Shown here one piece after another: positions 1 to 6,731 of a stretch of 12,876 nucleotides of DNA; the stretch's first letter is position 1, and each line of letters begins with the position of its first letter. The notes below the pieces were generated by a model that was not told the origin of the DNA, searched no databases, and saw nothing but the letters and a program-made list of their open reading frames with translations. Source of the stretch: Bryobacteraceae bacterium (GTDB lineage: Bacteria; Acidobacteriota; Terriglobia; Bryobacterales; Bryobacteraceae); NCBI GenBank assembly GCA_947456995.1, contig CANGVB010000037.1, positions 1 to 12,876 on the forward strand, given 5' to 3'. The translations under genes were made by a program, and so were the position numbers.

Positions 1-1139
1 ATTTGAGCTTCACGCAACCGCTTCTCCGCGGCCGTGACTTGCAGGTGCTGCGGGCTCCGATTCTTCTTGCCAAGTCGCGCTTGCGTGGCAGCGAGTATGC
101 TTTTCAGGATCAGATCCAGCAGTTGCTCACCAATGCCGAGAATGCCTACTGGGATGTGATTGGTGCTCGCGAGAATTTGAAGGTGCAAGAGCAGGCTCTG
201 GCACTCGCCGATACCAGCTTGAAGCGCGCCCAGCGTGAGCTTGAGCTGGGCGCCCTCCCCGCCCTTGAAATTTATCAGCCACAGGCAGTTTATGCCCGCG
301 CTGAAATTCTTGTCACTCAGGCCCGCTATCGTCTGGCCCAAACCGAAGACGCACTGCGCCGCCAGATGGGCATCGATCTTGACCCCGAGTTGCGAAAGCT
401 GCCAATTACTCTGAGTGAATCGGTGCTGCCTCCTACCGATAACAAGCCATTCGATAAGGAAGCACTTGTGTCGGATGCCATCCGTGTGCGGCCCGATTTG
501 CTGAACCAGCGCCAGCAGTTGGATATCGACGACATCAACCTTCGCGTAAGCTCTGACGCCATGCGGCCTGACTTTTCGGTCTTCGGTAACTACTCGATTC
601 AGGGCCGTGGCGGCCCGACCGTTCGCCGCCAGACATTCTTTAATCCCGATGGCACTTCCTCTCCGGTAACTTCAGTTGTGCCCGGCGGCTTCCCCGATGC
701 CTTCGACCAGATGTTTGGCTTCGGCTTCCCGATTATTGGCGGCGGCATCCAGTTGCGTCTGCCGATCAAGGATCGCAACTCCTCGGCAAACTTTGCCGAT
801 GCCGTTGTTACCAAGCGCCTCGATCAATTGCGCATTCGTGCTCTCGAGCAGAATGTTCGCCTTGATGTTCTCAACGCCATCAATCAGGTGGAGAATAGCC
901 GCGCCAGCGTCGATCTGGCCAAGATCGCCGCCGACCTCGCGCAGAAGCGCGTCGAGGCAGACCAGAAGCGCTACGAGCTTGGCACGATCACTCTGTTCTT
1001 CCTGCTCGACTCGCAGAATGCCCTCACCCAGGCCCAGAGCGATCTTGTAACGCAAAGCGTTCAGTACCGCCGCAATCTCCTCAATCTCTACCGTCGTACC
1101 GGCACGCTGCTGACCGAGCGTGGTATTACTACGAACTGA
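1..1139 (+). CDS. TolC-family outer-membrane efflux protein (3' part)
   Basis: This is the last ~379 codons of a TolC/OMF-type outer-membrane channel. Such proteins form trimeric exit ducts for RND, ABC or type I export systems. The reading frame is open to the left edge, so the signal peptide and first helices lie outside the window; the TTG at base 3 is not taken as a start. The visible part shows the OEP pattern: long amphipathic helices rich in Gln, Ala, Leu and Arg, with the internal-repeat hallmark near residue 80 (ELGALPALEIYQPQ) and again near residue 325 (RYELGTITLFFLLDSQNAL). A Gly/Pro-rich strand-like stretch (about residues 185-255) probably belongs to the second beta segment of the barrel. 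The stop TGA (1137-1139) directly abuts the mutL GTG, so the two genes are probably co-transcribed. The partner pump genes presumably lie upstream. The family is clear; the transported substrate cannot be told. Confidence 0.9.
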   Translation, partial: LSFTQPLLRGRDLQVLRAPILLAKSRLRGSEYAFQDQIQQLLTNAENAYWDVIGARENLKVQEQALALADTSLKRAQRELELGALPALEIYQPQAVYARAEILVTQARYRLAQTEDALRRQMGIDLDPELRKLPITLSESVLPPTDNKPFDKEALVSDAIRVRPDLLNQRQQLDIDDINLRVSSDAMRPDFSVFGNYSIQGRGGPTVRRQTFFNPDGTSSPVTSVVPGGFPDAFDQMFGFGFPIIGGGIQLRLPIKDRNSSANFADAVVTKRLDQLRIRALEQNVRLDVLNAINQVENSRASVDLAKIAADLAQKRVEADQKRYELGTITLFFLLDSQNALTQAQSDLVTQSVQYRRNLLNLYRRTGTLLTERGITTN

Positions 1140-3038
1140 GTGGGAAAAATCAAAGTACTCTCCGATGCCGTTGCAAATCAGATTGCGGCCGGAGAGGTTG
1201 TCGAGCGGCCGGCCTCTGTTGTCAAAGAACTTCTTGAAAATTCTTTGGATGCAGGCTCGACCGATATCCGTGTAGAAGTCGATGCCGGCGGGCGGCGTCT
1301 CATTCGCATTACCGATAACGGGTGCGGGATGATGCGCGATGATGCCCTGCTTGCCTTCGAGCGTCATGCCACCTCAAAGCTGCAAACCGTGCACGACCTC
1401 GATCAGATCGGCACGCTTGGCTTTCGTGGAGAAGCCTTGCCTTCTATCGCTTCTGTCTCGCGGTTGACCCTCGAAACTCATGCCCGCGAAGAATCCACCG
1501 GCACCCGTGTTTCGATCAATGGTGGCAAGCTCGTCATGTGCGAAGAGGCTGGCCTCGCCGCAGGCACCGTCATCACCATTCGTGATCTTTTCTACAACGT
1601 GCCGGCGCGCAAGAAGTTCTTGCGTAGCGAACAGACTGAACTCGCGCATATTGCCTCGCTCGTAACCCATTACAGCCTCGCGCATCCGGACAAAGCTTTC
1701 GAGCTGCATCATGGGCCGAGCGAGTTGCTGCGTGTCACTCCCGTCGCCACCCCACAGGAGCGCGTCTTCCAGGTATTCGGTAGCCGTATCCTCGAAGACC
1801 TCGTCGAATTTGGCCCTGAAGTGAAGACTCTCTCCACTGCCGAAGGCGAGCAAAAGCGTTTTGAACTTTCGGGCTTTGTCTCGAAGCCTCACGTGCAGAA
1901 GCTTAACCGGAACTCGATTTATCTCTTTGTAAACGGGCGCTTGATTCGTGACAAGCTTTTGCTGCACGCTCTCACCAGCGCTTATCACAACCTGATTCCG
2001 CCGGCCTGCTATCCGTTTGCGCTGATCTTCCTCGATTGCGACTTTGGCGAGGTGGACGTGAATGTCCATCCTTCAAAGACGGAAGTGCGATTCCGCCATA
2101 GCTCTTTTGTGCATGATTTCGTGCGTGATGCCGTACGCGGCAAGTTGATGGAATCAAAGCCGGTGTCGAGCTTGCCGCTGCCACCTCCTTCACCCACTCA
2201 GCCGGCAGCGGGTTTGCCCTTTAGCGAGTTCACGCAGAGGATTGAGAACGCCGCCCCGGATATCTATGAGCCGGTGATGCCAGTAGATCGTGAGGCGCGC
2301 CCGCATGAGCTGCCCACCATGCGGCTCGAGATGACCCAGCCTCCGCCGCAGCGATTCGACTTCAGCGATGCTCCGCCGGCGCGTATGCGCATCCCGGACA
2401 CGCACGGCCCGCTGCCGCCCGGTGTCGCGCCGATGAACGAGTACGAGAGCATGGGCGCACTCGGCGACTTGCGGCCCCTCGGCCAGATCCACAACAGCTT
2501 CATCATTGCCGCAGGCCGCGACGGGCTTTGGATTATCGATCAGCACGTTGCGCATGAGCGCATTCTGTTTGAGCAGGTGCTACGTCGCTTTGCTAAACGC
2601 GAGGCGCAACAGCAGAGGCTATTGATGCCGATGGTGATGGAGTTGACGGTGGGCCAGCAACTGGAATACGCGCGGATTGCTGATGAGCTTAGCCGGGCGG
2701 GTTTTGAAACCGAGCCCTTCGGCAATCGCACCATCGCGATTCAGGCCGCACCTGCAGGCCTGGGGCCGTCTGATATCGAGAAGGTAATTTTCGAGATTCT
2801 CGACATCTCCGAAACCGAGTTGCGCAAGTCTTCTGTTGAAGACCTTCGACGTAACATTGCCGCCAGCATTTCCTGCCAGGCTGCGATCAAGATCAACACT
2901 CCGCTCGATCAGCAGAAGATGGAATACCTGTTGGCAGAGCTGGCCAAGTGTGAGTATCCGATGGCCTGCCCGCACGGGCGGCCGATTGCGCTTCGCTATT
3001 CCACCCGCGACATTTTGCGCGGCTTTCACCGCATCTAG
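1140..3038 (+). CDS. mutL: DNA mismatch repair protein MutL (ATPase and nicking endonuclease)
   Basis: MutL couples mismatch recognition by MutS to strand incision. The 632-aa protein has a complete N-terminal GHKL ATPase: catalytic Glu30 and metal-binding Asn34 in ELLENSLDAGS, DNGCGM (59-64), and GFRGEAL (94-100). A Pro-rich linker spans roughly residues 340-450. The C-terminal dimerisation/endonuclease domain carries DQHVAHERILFE (467-478), a match to the DQHA(X)2E(X)4E metal site with Val for Ala. It also has SCQAAIK (578-584) and CPHGRP (610-615). This indicates a nicking MutL as in most bacteria without MutH, not the E. coli type. The start is GTG at 1140, immediately after the preceding stop, with no clear Shine-Dalgarno, so translational coupling to the TolC gene is likely. 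The stop TAG overlaps the stop of the convergent NTF2-like gene. MutS is not in the window. Confidence 0.97.
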   Translation: MGKIKVLSDAVANQIAAGEVVERPASVVKELLENSLDAGSTDIRVEVDAGGRRLIRITDNGCGMMRDDALLAFERHATSKLQTVHDLDQIGTLGFRGEALPSIASVSRLTLETHAREESTGTRVSINGGKLVMCEEAGLAAGTVITIRDLFYNVPARKKFLRSEQTELAHIASLVTHYSLAHPDKAFELHHGPSELLRVTPVATPQERVFQVFGSRILEDLVEFGPEVKTLSTAEGEQKRFELSGFVSKPHVQKLNRNSIYLFVNGRLIRDKLLLHALTSAYHNLIPPACYPFALIFLDCDFGEVDVNVHPSKTEVRFRHSSFVHDFVRDAVRGKLMESKPVSSLPLPPPSPTQPAAGLPFSEFTQRIENAAPDIYEPVMPVDREARPHELPTMRLEMTQPPPQRFDFSDAPPARMRIPDTHGPLPPGVAPMNEYESMGALGDLRPLGQIHNSFIIAAGRDGLWIIDQHVAHERILFEQVLRRFAKREAQQQRLLMPMVMELTVGQQLEYARIADELSRAGFETEPFGNRTIAIQAAPAGLGPSDIEKVIFEILDISETELRKSSVEDLRRNIAASISCQAAIKINTPLDQQKMEYLLAELAKCEYPMACPHGRPIALRYSTRDILRGFHRI

Positions 3039-3463
3039 AAGCTGAGGCTGGCGAACTCTTCGATCTTGCGAATTTTGCTGTCTTCAAAGGTGAACCAGAT
3101 CACCGCGCGCGCAGAATACTTCTGGCCGCTTTCCCGCATGGTTCCCGTTTCGCTGAATTTGACAGCCACCTCTGCGTCGCCTTCCACCATTGCTTCCATC
3201 ACCGGCTTTTGATCGGTGATGGCCTCGAAGTTTTGCTCTAATGCCTTCAGGATTTCTGCTCGCCCGTTTGAGCGCCTCACGCCAGGGCCAAAGCCGTGAA
3301 TCGCCATTTCAGCGTCTTCGTGAATGAAGCCTTCTACGGGGCCCAGATCCTTGCTCGCGATTGCGGTAAGGATATCCCCGATCACTTCCAGTTTGGCCTT
3401 CGATCTCGATCGGGACTGGCGTTCTGTTAAAGCATCTTTGACATGGGTGAAGTCATGCTGCAT
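3035..3463 (-). CDS. NTF2/SnoaL-like small protein
   Basis: This 142-aa protein has the layout of the cone-shaped NTF2-like (SnoaL) fold. An N-terminal helix (LEVIGDILTAIASKDLG) is followed by an acidic loop (HEDAEMAIHGFGPG), a second helix (GRAEILKALEQNFEAI), and beta strands ending in AVIWFTFEDSKIRKIEEF. Such proteins are either small polyketide-type cyclases/isomerases or non-catalytic binding scaffolds. No family-specific catalytic Asp/His pair can be assigned with confidence. The gene starts 9 bases after the thiG stop, so it is probably the second gene of that transcript, but no thiamine role is known for this fold and none is claimed. There is no good Shine-Dalgarno before the ATG, and it is the first Met in the frame. 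The first ~22 residues are basic and poorly conserved-looking, so the true start could be further in. Confidence 0.75.
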   Translation of the reverse strand: MQHDFTHVKDALTERQSRSRSKAKLEVIGDILTAIASKDLGPVEGFIHEDAEMAIHGFGPGVRRSNGRAEILKALEQNFEAITDQKPVMEAMVEGDAEVAVKFSETGTMRESGQKYSARAVIWFTFEDSKIRKIEEFASLSF

Positions 3464-3472
3464 ACAAACATA

Positions 3473-4246
3473 CTAACGAACCAGCCCGGTGAGAGGGCTG
3501 CTCGCCGAGGCGTAAAGCCGGCGTGGCATCCGTCCGCCGAGGAAGGCAAGGCGGCCTGCCATCACTGCGTACTTCATCGCTTCAGCCATCTTCACGCTGT
3601 CGGCGGCTTCAGCCACGGCTGTGTTCAGCAGAACCCCGTCATAGCCTAACTCCATCGCAATAGCTGCGTCGCTGGCTGTGCCCACTCCGGCATCCACGAT
3701 CAGCGGCACTTCGGTGATCATCTCGCGCAGGATTCGAAGGTTCGCGATGTTCTGGATGCCGAGGCCAGAGCCGATTGGCGCTCCCATTGGCATCACGGCC
3801 GCAGCGCCGGCATCGATCAGCTTGCGCGCCACGATCAGGTCGTCGTTGGTGTAAGGCAACACAGTGAAGCCTTCCTTCACCAGAACCTTGGTCGCTTCAA
3901 TGAGGCCGATCACATCCGGGTACAGGGTCTTCTGGTCACCGATCACTTCAAGCTTCACCCAGTCTGAAAGGCCTACTTCGCGCCCGAGGCGAGCCGTACG
4001 GATGGCTTCTTCTGCGGTGTAGCAAGCGGCAGTGTTGGGCAGCAGAAAGTATTGCTGCGGGTCGATGTAATTCAGCAGGCTTTCCTGCGTGCGATCCAGC
4101 TCAACCCGGCGCACCGCTACGGTAACTACTTCAGCCCCAGAGGCAGTGTGGCATTGCTGCATCTCACCGTTGCTGCGGTATTTACCGGTTCCAATCAGCA
4201 GGCGGGAACGAAATTCACGATTGGCGATGATCAGGGAGTCAGACAT
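3473..4246 (-). CDS. thiG: Thiazole synthase ThiG
   Basis: ThiG builds the thiazole phosphate moiety of thiamine from 1-deoxy-D-xylulose 5-phosphate, dehydroglycine and the thiocarboxylate of ThiS, in the cytosol. The 257-aa length is normal for the family. The Schiff-base lysine is Lys98 in [11 protein letters not shown]. Other landmarks are LLIGTGKY near the N-terminus, [23 protein letters not shown] and [13 protein letters not shown], which line the phosphate-binding end of the TIM barrel. The start is ATG at 4246 with a weak GGTGA upstream. No ThiS, ThiF, ThiH or ThiO gene is present in the window and the intergenic region shows no TPP-riboswitch consensus, so partners must be encoded elsewhere. 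The only likely operon partner is the NTF2-like gene downstream. The gene is divergent from the PEP-CTERM gene. Confidence 0.97.
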   Translation of the reverse strand: MSDSLIIANREFRSRLLIGTGKYRSNGEMQQCHTASGAEVVTVAVRRVELDRTQESLLNYIDPQQYFLLPNTAACYTAEEAIRTARLGREVGLSDWVKLEVIGDQKTLYPDVIGLIEATKVLVKEGFTVLPYTNDDLIVARKLIDAGAAAVMPMGAPIGSGLGIQNIANLRILREMITEVPLIVDAGVGTASDAAIAMELGYDGVLLNTAVAEAADSVKMAEAMKYAVMAGRLAFLGGRMPRRLYASASSPLTGLVR

Positions 4247-4288
4247 GGCTTAAATCACCATCATAGCGAGCGGAGGCGCATAAAAGGC

Positions 4289-4317
4289 TTGTCGTACTGG
4301 AGCTTTAGTCCTAAAAT
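4289..4317 (+). promoter_or_regulatory. Sigma70-type promoter for the PEP-CTERM gene
   Basis: TTGTCG (4289-4294) and TAAAAT (4312-4317) are separated by 17 bases, matching the -35 and -10 consensus at 4/6 and 5/6 positions. Initiation would fall near 4324, just before the GTG chosen as start of the PEP-CTERM gene. This is a sequence match only. The -35 box overlaps an alternative TTG start codon at 4289, so the two interpretations compete. Confidence 0.5.
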
Positions 4318-4327
4318 AAAGCAGAAC

Positions 4328-4948
4328 GTGTACCAAAACATATTTGCCCAAAAATGTTTCAGCTTGGTTTTGATGCTTGCCTGCATTTTCACCGTTACAG
4401 GTCAGGCCGCTACGATCCAGCCAACCCATACCATTCTCTCGCTCGATTATTCCAATACGGATACTACCGTTGGTAGGACGAGCCAGATCAATACTCTGCC
4501 TCCTGGGGCCTCAAACTTCATCACTGTGGGCGGTGGAGATGTTTTTTACATCTTCCTCGTCGTCAATCCTGGAACGATGACCTTCACTGCCACCCCTACC
4601 GCTCTCAGCGGCTTCGATGTTGCTCTATACCTATCGAATGGCGATGCAATTAGCGATACAGGTTTGGGAACCGGGGTCTTTATCGGGTCCGATGTGGGGG
4701 TTGAGGGCGAGGAGGATACTTTCACTGTCGCCAACCTGACTCCCGGGCTCTACTACATTGGGGTCGACAGCTTCTATTCCTCCGGCTCACAGGCTTCTCC
4801 GACACGTCATCAGGGTGAATACACGCTAACAGTGACTGGCACTGCGGTGCTGGGTGACCCCTTTGCACCGGTGCCCGAGCCTTCTACCTGGCTCACCTTT
4901 GGAGCCGGAATTGCCGCTATAGGGCTGAACCGCTGGCGCAGAGCCTGA
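4328..4948 (+). CDS. Secreted PEP-CTERM protein with PPC-like beta domain
   Basis: This is an exported protein with a C-terminal PEP-CTERM tail: VPEPSTW, then a hydrophobic stretch, then NRWRRA (last 25 residues). In known systems the tail is removed and the protein sorted by exosortase (EpsH-type), usually in bacteria that make exopolysaccharide. From GTG 4328 the product is 206 aa with a signal peptide (hydrophobic core FSLVLMLACIFTV, cleavage probably after TGQA). The middle, roughly residues 50-175, resembles bacterial pre-peptidase C-terminal (PPC) beta sandwiches: VFYIFLVVNPGTMTFTAT, FDVALYLSNGD, then LTPGLYYIGVDS and GEYTLTVTG. No catalytic domain is visible, so a surface or matrix role is likely but unproven. 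The start is uncertain. TTG 4289, preceded by GGAGG at 4272-4276 (12-base spacing), would add 13 residues; ATG 4373 would remove the basic n-region. No exosortase is encoded here. Confidence 0.82.
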   Translation: MYQNIFAQKCFSLVLMLACIFTVTGQAATIQPTHTILSLDYSNTDTTVGRTSQINTLPPGASNFITVGGGDVFYIFLVVNPGTMTFTATPTALSGFDVALYLSNGDAISDTGLGTGVFIGSDVGVEGEEDTFTVANLTPGLYYIGVDSFYSSGSQASPTRHQGEYTLTVTGTAVLGDPFAPVPEPSTWLTFGAGIAAIGLNRWRRA

Positions 4949-4978
4949 TCTCTGTGTTATTTTGGTTAATGGTTTAGC

Positions 4979-5245
4979 ATGGCGAATACAGTTACATCTA
5001 TCAAACGCGTCCGTATCACCGAGCGGCGCACAGCGGCGAATCGCGCACGGCGCAGCCGCATCAAGGGCGCAATCAAGATTATGCGCAAGCTCCTGGCCGA
5101 CAAGAATCACGGAGAAGCTTCCAAGCAACTCGTTGCTGTCTTCTCGATCGTGGATCGTGGCGCCAAGTGGGGCGTCATCAAGAAGAACACCGCAGCACGC
5201 TACAAGAGCCGTCTCTCACGCCGTCTCAAAGCAATTGCTGCCTAG
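4979..5245 (+). CDS. rpsT: 30S ribosomal protein S20
   Basis: S20 is a primary 16S rRNA-binding protein of the small subunit body. The 88-aa sequence is typical in length and in its Lys/Arg-rich helical composition: MANTVTSIKR at the N-terminus, then RRTAANRARRSRIKGAIK, KKNTAARYKSRLSRRLKA at the C-terminus. It starts at ATG 4979, 30 bases after the PEP-CTERM gene, with only a weak Shine-Dalgarno-like GG upstream. Its stop TAG (5243-5245) is immediately followed on the other strand by the stop of the holA 3' relic. In many bacteria rpsT and holA are neighbours, which supports the view that the relic marks the original holA position. The relic's two hairpins probably lie in the rpsT mRNA 3' end. 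Confidence 0.97.
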   Translation: MANTVTSIKRVRITERRTAANRARRSRIKGAIKIMRKLLADKNHGEASKQLVAVFSIVDRGAKWGVIKKNTAARYKSRLSRRLKAIAA

Positions 5246-5260
5246 TTAGCCCTCCTTCGA
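5243..5260 (+). repeat. 18-bp imperfect direct repeat, copy 1
   Basis: tagttagccctccttcga here and tagttctccctccttcga at 5382-5399 match at 16 of 18 positions. This copy spans the rpsT stop codon and the last codons of the holA relic. Together the copies bracket the relic almost exactly. Confidence 0.55.
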
Positions 5261-5289
5261 AGTTTCCTTCCTTACGAAGTCTTCCGTCA

Positions 5290-5309
5290 CCGTCCTGCCA
5301 GCAGGACGG
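5290..5309 (+). terminator. Perfect GC-rich hairpin 1 downstream of rpsT
   Basis: CCGTCCTG (5290-5297), loop CCAG and CAGGACGG (5302-5309) form a perfect 8-bp stem 44 bases after the rpsT stop. No U-tract follows, so it is not a classical Rho-independent terminator; it could stabilise or end the rpsT mRNA. It lies inside the holA relic. The matching bases of intact holA (7418-7437) form only a 7-bp stem with two G-U pairs. Confidence 0.45.
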
Positions 5310-5330
5310 GTGTGCCTGAGCGCCTGATCC

Positions 5331-5348
5331 GCTGCATCCCCATGCAGC
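5331..5348 (+). terminator. Perfect hairpin 2 downstream of rpsT
   Basis: GCTGCAT (5331-5337), loop CCCC and ATGCAGC (5342-5348) form a perfect 7-bp stem, 21 bases after hairpin 1. In intact holA (7459-7476) only the outer 5 pairs are possible in this register. There is no U-tract. The assignment as an rpsT transcript end or stability element is inference. Confidence 0.42.
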
Positions 5349-5381
5349 ATCGTGCGCCTCAGGTGGCCGGGTGCAACGGTT

Positions 5382-5399
5382 TAGTTCTCCCTCCTTCGA
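5382..5399 (+). repeat. 18-bp imperfect direct repeat, copy 2
   Basis: This is the partner of 5243-5260 (16/18 identical). It lies six bases beyond the point where holA homology ends. It could be a second, decayed copy of the rpsT/holA junction left by a duplication or recombination event. Confidence 0.5.
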
Positions 5400-5471
5400 T
5401 CCCGCCACTTCCCCAGGCGAGTCCAAACCCCCACTATTTCTCCGTTGATAGGATTCAAGATGCGGGCAAGC

Positions 5472-5816
5472 TCAAGCGCTTTTCAGCCGCTGCTCAGCTT
5501 CCATCACATTCGCAAGAATCGCATTGATCCGGCTTAGATGACCCGGCCCCTTCGATTTCAGCCACGCCAGGACATCGTTTTGAACGCGAAACGAAATCAG
5601 TGTCGTCTTGGATCGCAGCCGTAATGGCACCATTTGCGCGAGCTGTTCGTCAGTCAGAGGCGGAATGTCAGAGAAGTCGATCGCGGAGTCTGGCTTTTGG
5701 GCCAGCCTGGCAAGCCGCTCGCGCTGTGTCTTTGTAAGCGGTTTATTGAAAATAAGCTCGGCGCTCACTCTTACGAGCTTTTCTGGCTGAGATGATACGG
5801 ACAATTTCTTCGCCAT
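5472..5816 (-). CDS. BrnA-like antitoxin, without a BrnT partner
   Basis: This 114-aa protein resembles the BrnA antitoxin family (type II toxin-antitoxin; BrnA binds and neutralises the RelE-fold RNase BrnT and represses the operon). The match rests on IDFSDIPPLTDEQ (46-58) and on the C-terminal ribbon-helix-helix-like part ISFRVQNDVLAWLKSKG (74-90) followed by RINAIL (96-101). The N-terminal ~45 residues are basic, a little longer than usual, and not recognised. ATG 5816 is chosen because GGGAGG (5823-5828) lies 6 bases upstream; a TTG at 5843 is in frame but would put the Shine-Dalgarno inside the gene. BrnT normally precedes brnA, but upstream is the divergent AraC gene and downstream is the holA relic, so no toxin gene is adjacent. 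It may be an orphan antitoxin/regulator or the remnant of a lost pair. Confidence 0.72.
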   Translation of the reverse strand: MAKKLSVSSQPEKLVRVSAELIFNKPLTKTQRERLARLAQKPDSAIDFSDIPPLTDEQLAQMVPLRLRSKTTLISFRVQNDVLAWLKSKGPGHLSRINAILANVMEAEQRLKSA

Positions 5817-5822
5817 CGATTG

Positions 5823-5828
5823 CCTCCC
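5823..5828 (-). promoter_or_regulatory. Ribosome binding site of the BrnA-like gene
   Basis: GGGAGG on the minus strand, 6 bases before ATG 5816. It fixes that ATG as the start and argues against the in-frame TTG at 5843. Confidence 0.75.
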
Positions 5829-5911
5829 TATAAACAGGAACAACTAACAAAACAGGCTCTAATCCGGCGGCCAGACCAAGAGCATGCCAAGACTTGTGGT
5901 ATCACGACACC

Positions 5912-6652
5912 ATGTACAACCCAGTTCAAGATGGAATCGCGACATCTGTACGATTGGTCCACTACGCGGAGGTCGCTCCACCCAAACAACTGTCCGAACT
6001 CGTCCACTGTTTCTGGGAACTGCGTACGCTTGCGGTTCTGTCTGAAGACTTCCGCTACCACGCCTTGCCTGACGCCTGCGTGAATCTGCTCCTCAATCAG
6101 ACCGACACCGATATAGCGGGCATCACGGCACTCCACACCGCGTCGACGGTGCTCAATCTTGGCACCTCCTTCCACTACGTCGGGGTCCAGTTGCTTCCAG
6201 GAGTCTGGCAGGGAGACAGCCGCGAGATTGTTGCCTCTTACGTCGGAACCCCCTATCGGGGGAAGCTACCGCTCGTTCAAACGAGCGAGCGCATCGTCGG
6301 CCTCGCGTTTGAGGAGAAGGTGCCATTGCTTGTGGAACTGGTGCATTGGTGCATCGCGCAGGGACACATCGTACCGAACACAGTCACGGCACGCATCCTC
6401 GCGCACCTTGATGGCATACGCTCAGTAGCGGACATGGCGCAACTGGTGGGCATGTCTCCGCGCCATCTACAGCGCACCCTGAAAAGATCGACCGGATTCT
6501 CGCCTCATAATCTGCTCAAGGTCCTGCGAGTGCAGCAATCGTTTCGAAAGCACCACCTCGACCTCTACGCCGACCAGGCGCACTTCATCCACGAATTCCG
6601 CCGGGCCACGGGATACACACCGGGGAAGTACCGTAAGCAATTCGGTGTCTGA
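5912..6652 (+). CDS. AraC-family transcriptional regulator
   Basis: This is a 246-aa regulator with an AraC/XylS DNA-binding domain at the C-terminus (about residues 160-246). The first helix-turn-helix lies in SVADMAQLVGMSPRHLQRTL; the second half carries the family signature FIHEFRRATGYTPGKYRKQF. The N-terminal part (about 1-150) resembles the DUF6597-type sensor found in many environmental AraC proteins: LVHCFWELR, YHALPDACVNLLLN, YVGVQLLPGVW. Its ligand is unknown. ATG 5912 gives the typical N-terminus; TTG 5894 would add six residues, and neither has a clear Shine-Dalgarno. It is divergent from the BrnA-like gene and lies 79 bases ahead of the VOC gene on the same strand. AraC genes of this type often sit beside a VOC gene they control, so regulation of that gene is a reasonable inference. 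Confidence 0.88.
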   Translation: MYNPVQDGIATSVRLVHYAEVAPPKQLSELVHCFWELRTLAVLSEDFRYHALPDACVNLLLNQTDTDIAGITALHTASTVLNLGTSFHYVGVQLLPGVWQGDSREIVASYVGTPYRGKLPLVQTSERIVGLAFEEKVPLLVELVHWCIAQGHIVPNTVTARILAHLDGIRSVADMAQLVGMSPRHLQRTLKRSTGFSPHNLLKVLRVQQSFRKHHLDLYADQAHFIHEFRRATGYTPGKYRKQFGV

Positions 6653-6720
6653 TTTATACAAGACCGACGCGGTACCGGCTGGCTATTCTGAATCTGCCAC
6701 AACACACAGGCAAACCATAT

Positions 6721-6725
6721 AGGAG
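6721..6725 (+). promoter_or_regulatory. Ribosome binding site of the VOC-family gene
   Basis: AGGAG lies 6 bases before ATG 6732 but directly against the in-frame ATG 6726. The spacing therefore selects 6732 as the real start. Confidence 0.75.
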
Positions 6726-6731
6726 ATGAAT

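Larger units (their letters stand above)
5246..5376 (-). pseudogene. 3'-end relic of holA (DNA polymerase III delta C-terminus)
   Basis: This 131-bp stretch aligns without a gap to the 3' end of the intact holA (7374-7504, constant offset 2128). About 103 of 131 bases are identical by hand count. Read on the minus strand in the holA frame it has no internal stop. It gives APGHLRRTML, AADQALRHTRP, TVTEDFV and then TAA, against APGRLKRAML, AADQALRDTRP, TVMEDFV in the intact protein. The relic TAA (5246-5248) aligns exactly with the holA TAG (7374-7376). Homology stops abruptly at 5376, so about 310 N-terminal codons are missing and there is no start. It is not expected to make protein. It abuts the rpsT stop, which is where a convergent holA would be expected. 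It may be the displaced native holA end or a degenerated duplicate. Confidence 0.85.

Noticed and set aside
672..1367. Minus-strand open frame across the tolC/mutL junction
   Set aside because: It is an antisense shadow of two well-supported genes.
4052..4327. 5' extension of the PEP-CTERM frame into thiG
   Set aside because: The extra ~92 residues are antisense to thiG and precede a clear signal peptide, which should be N-terminal.
4247..4330. Possible TPP riboswitch before thiG
   Set aside because: The leader is short and none of the conserved thi-box sequence elements are visible on the minus strand.
5290..5348. Classical Rho-independent terminators
   Set aside because: The stems are perfect but neither is followed by a run of U on either strand, so the standard terminator definition is not met; kept as low-confidence structural features.
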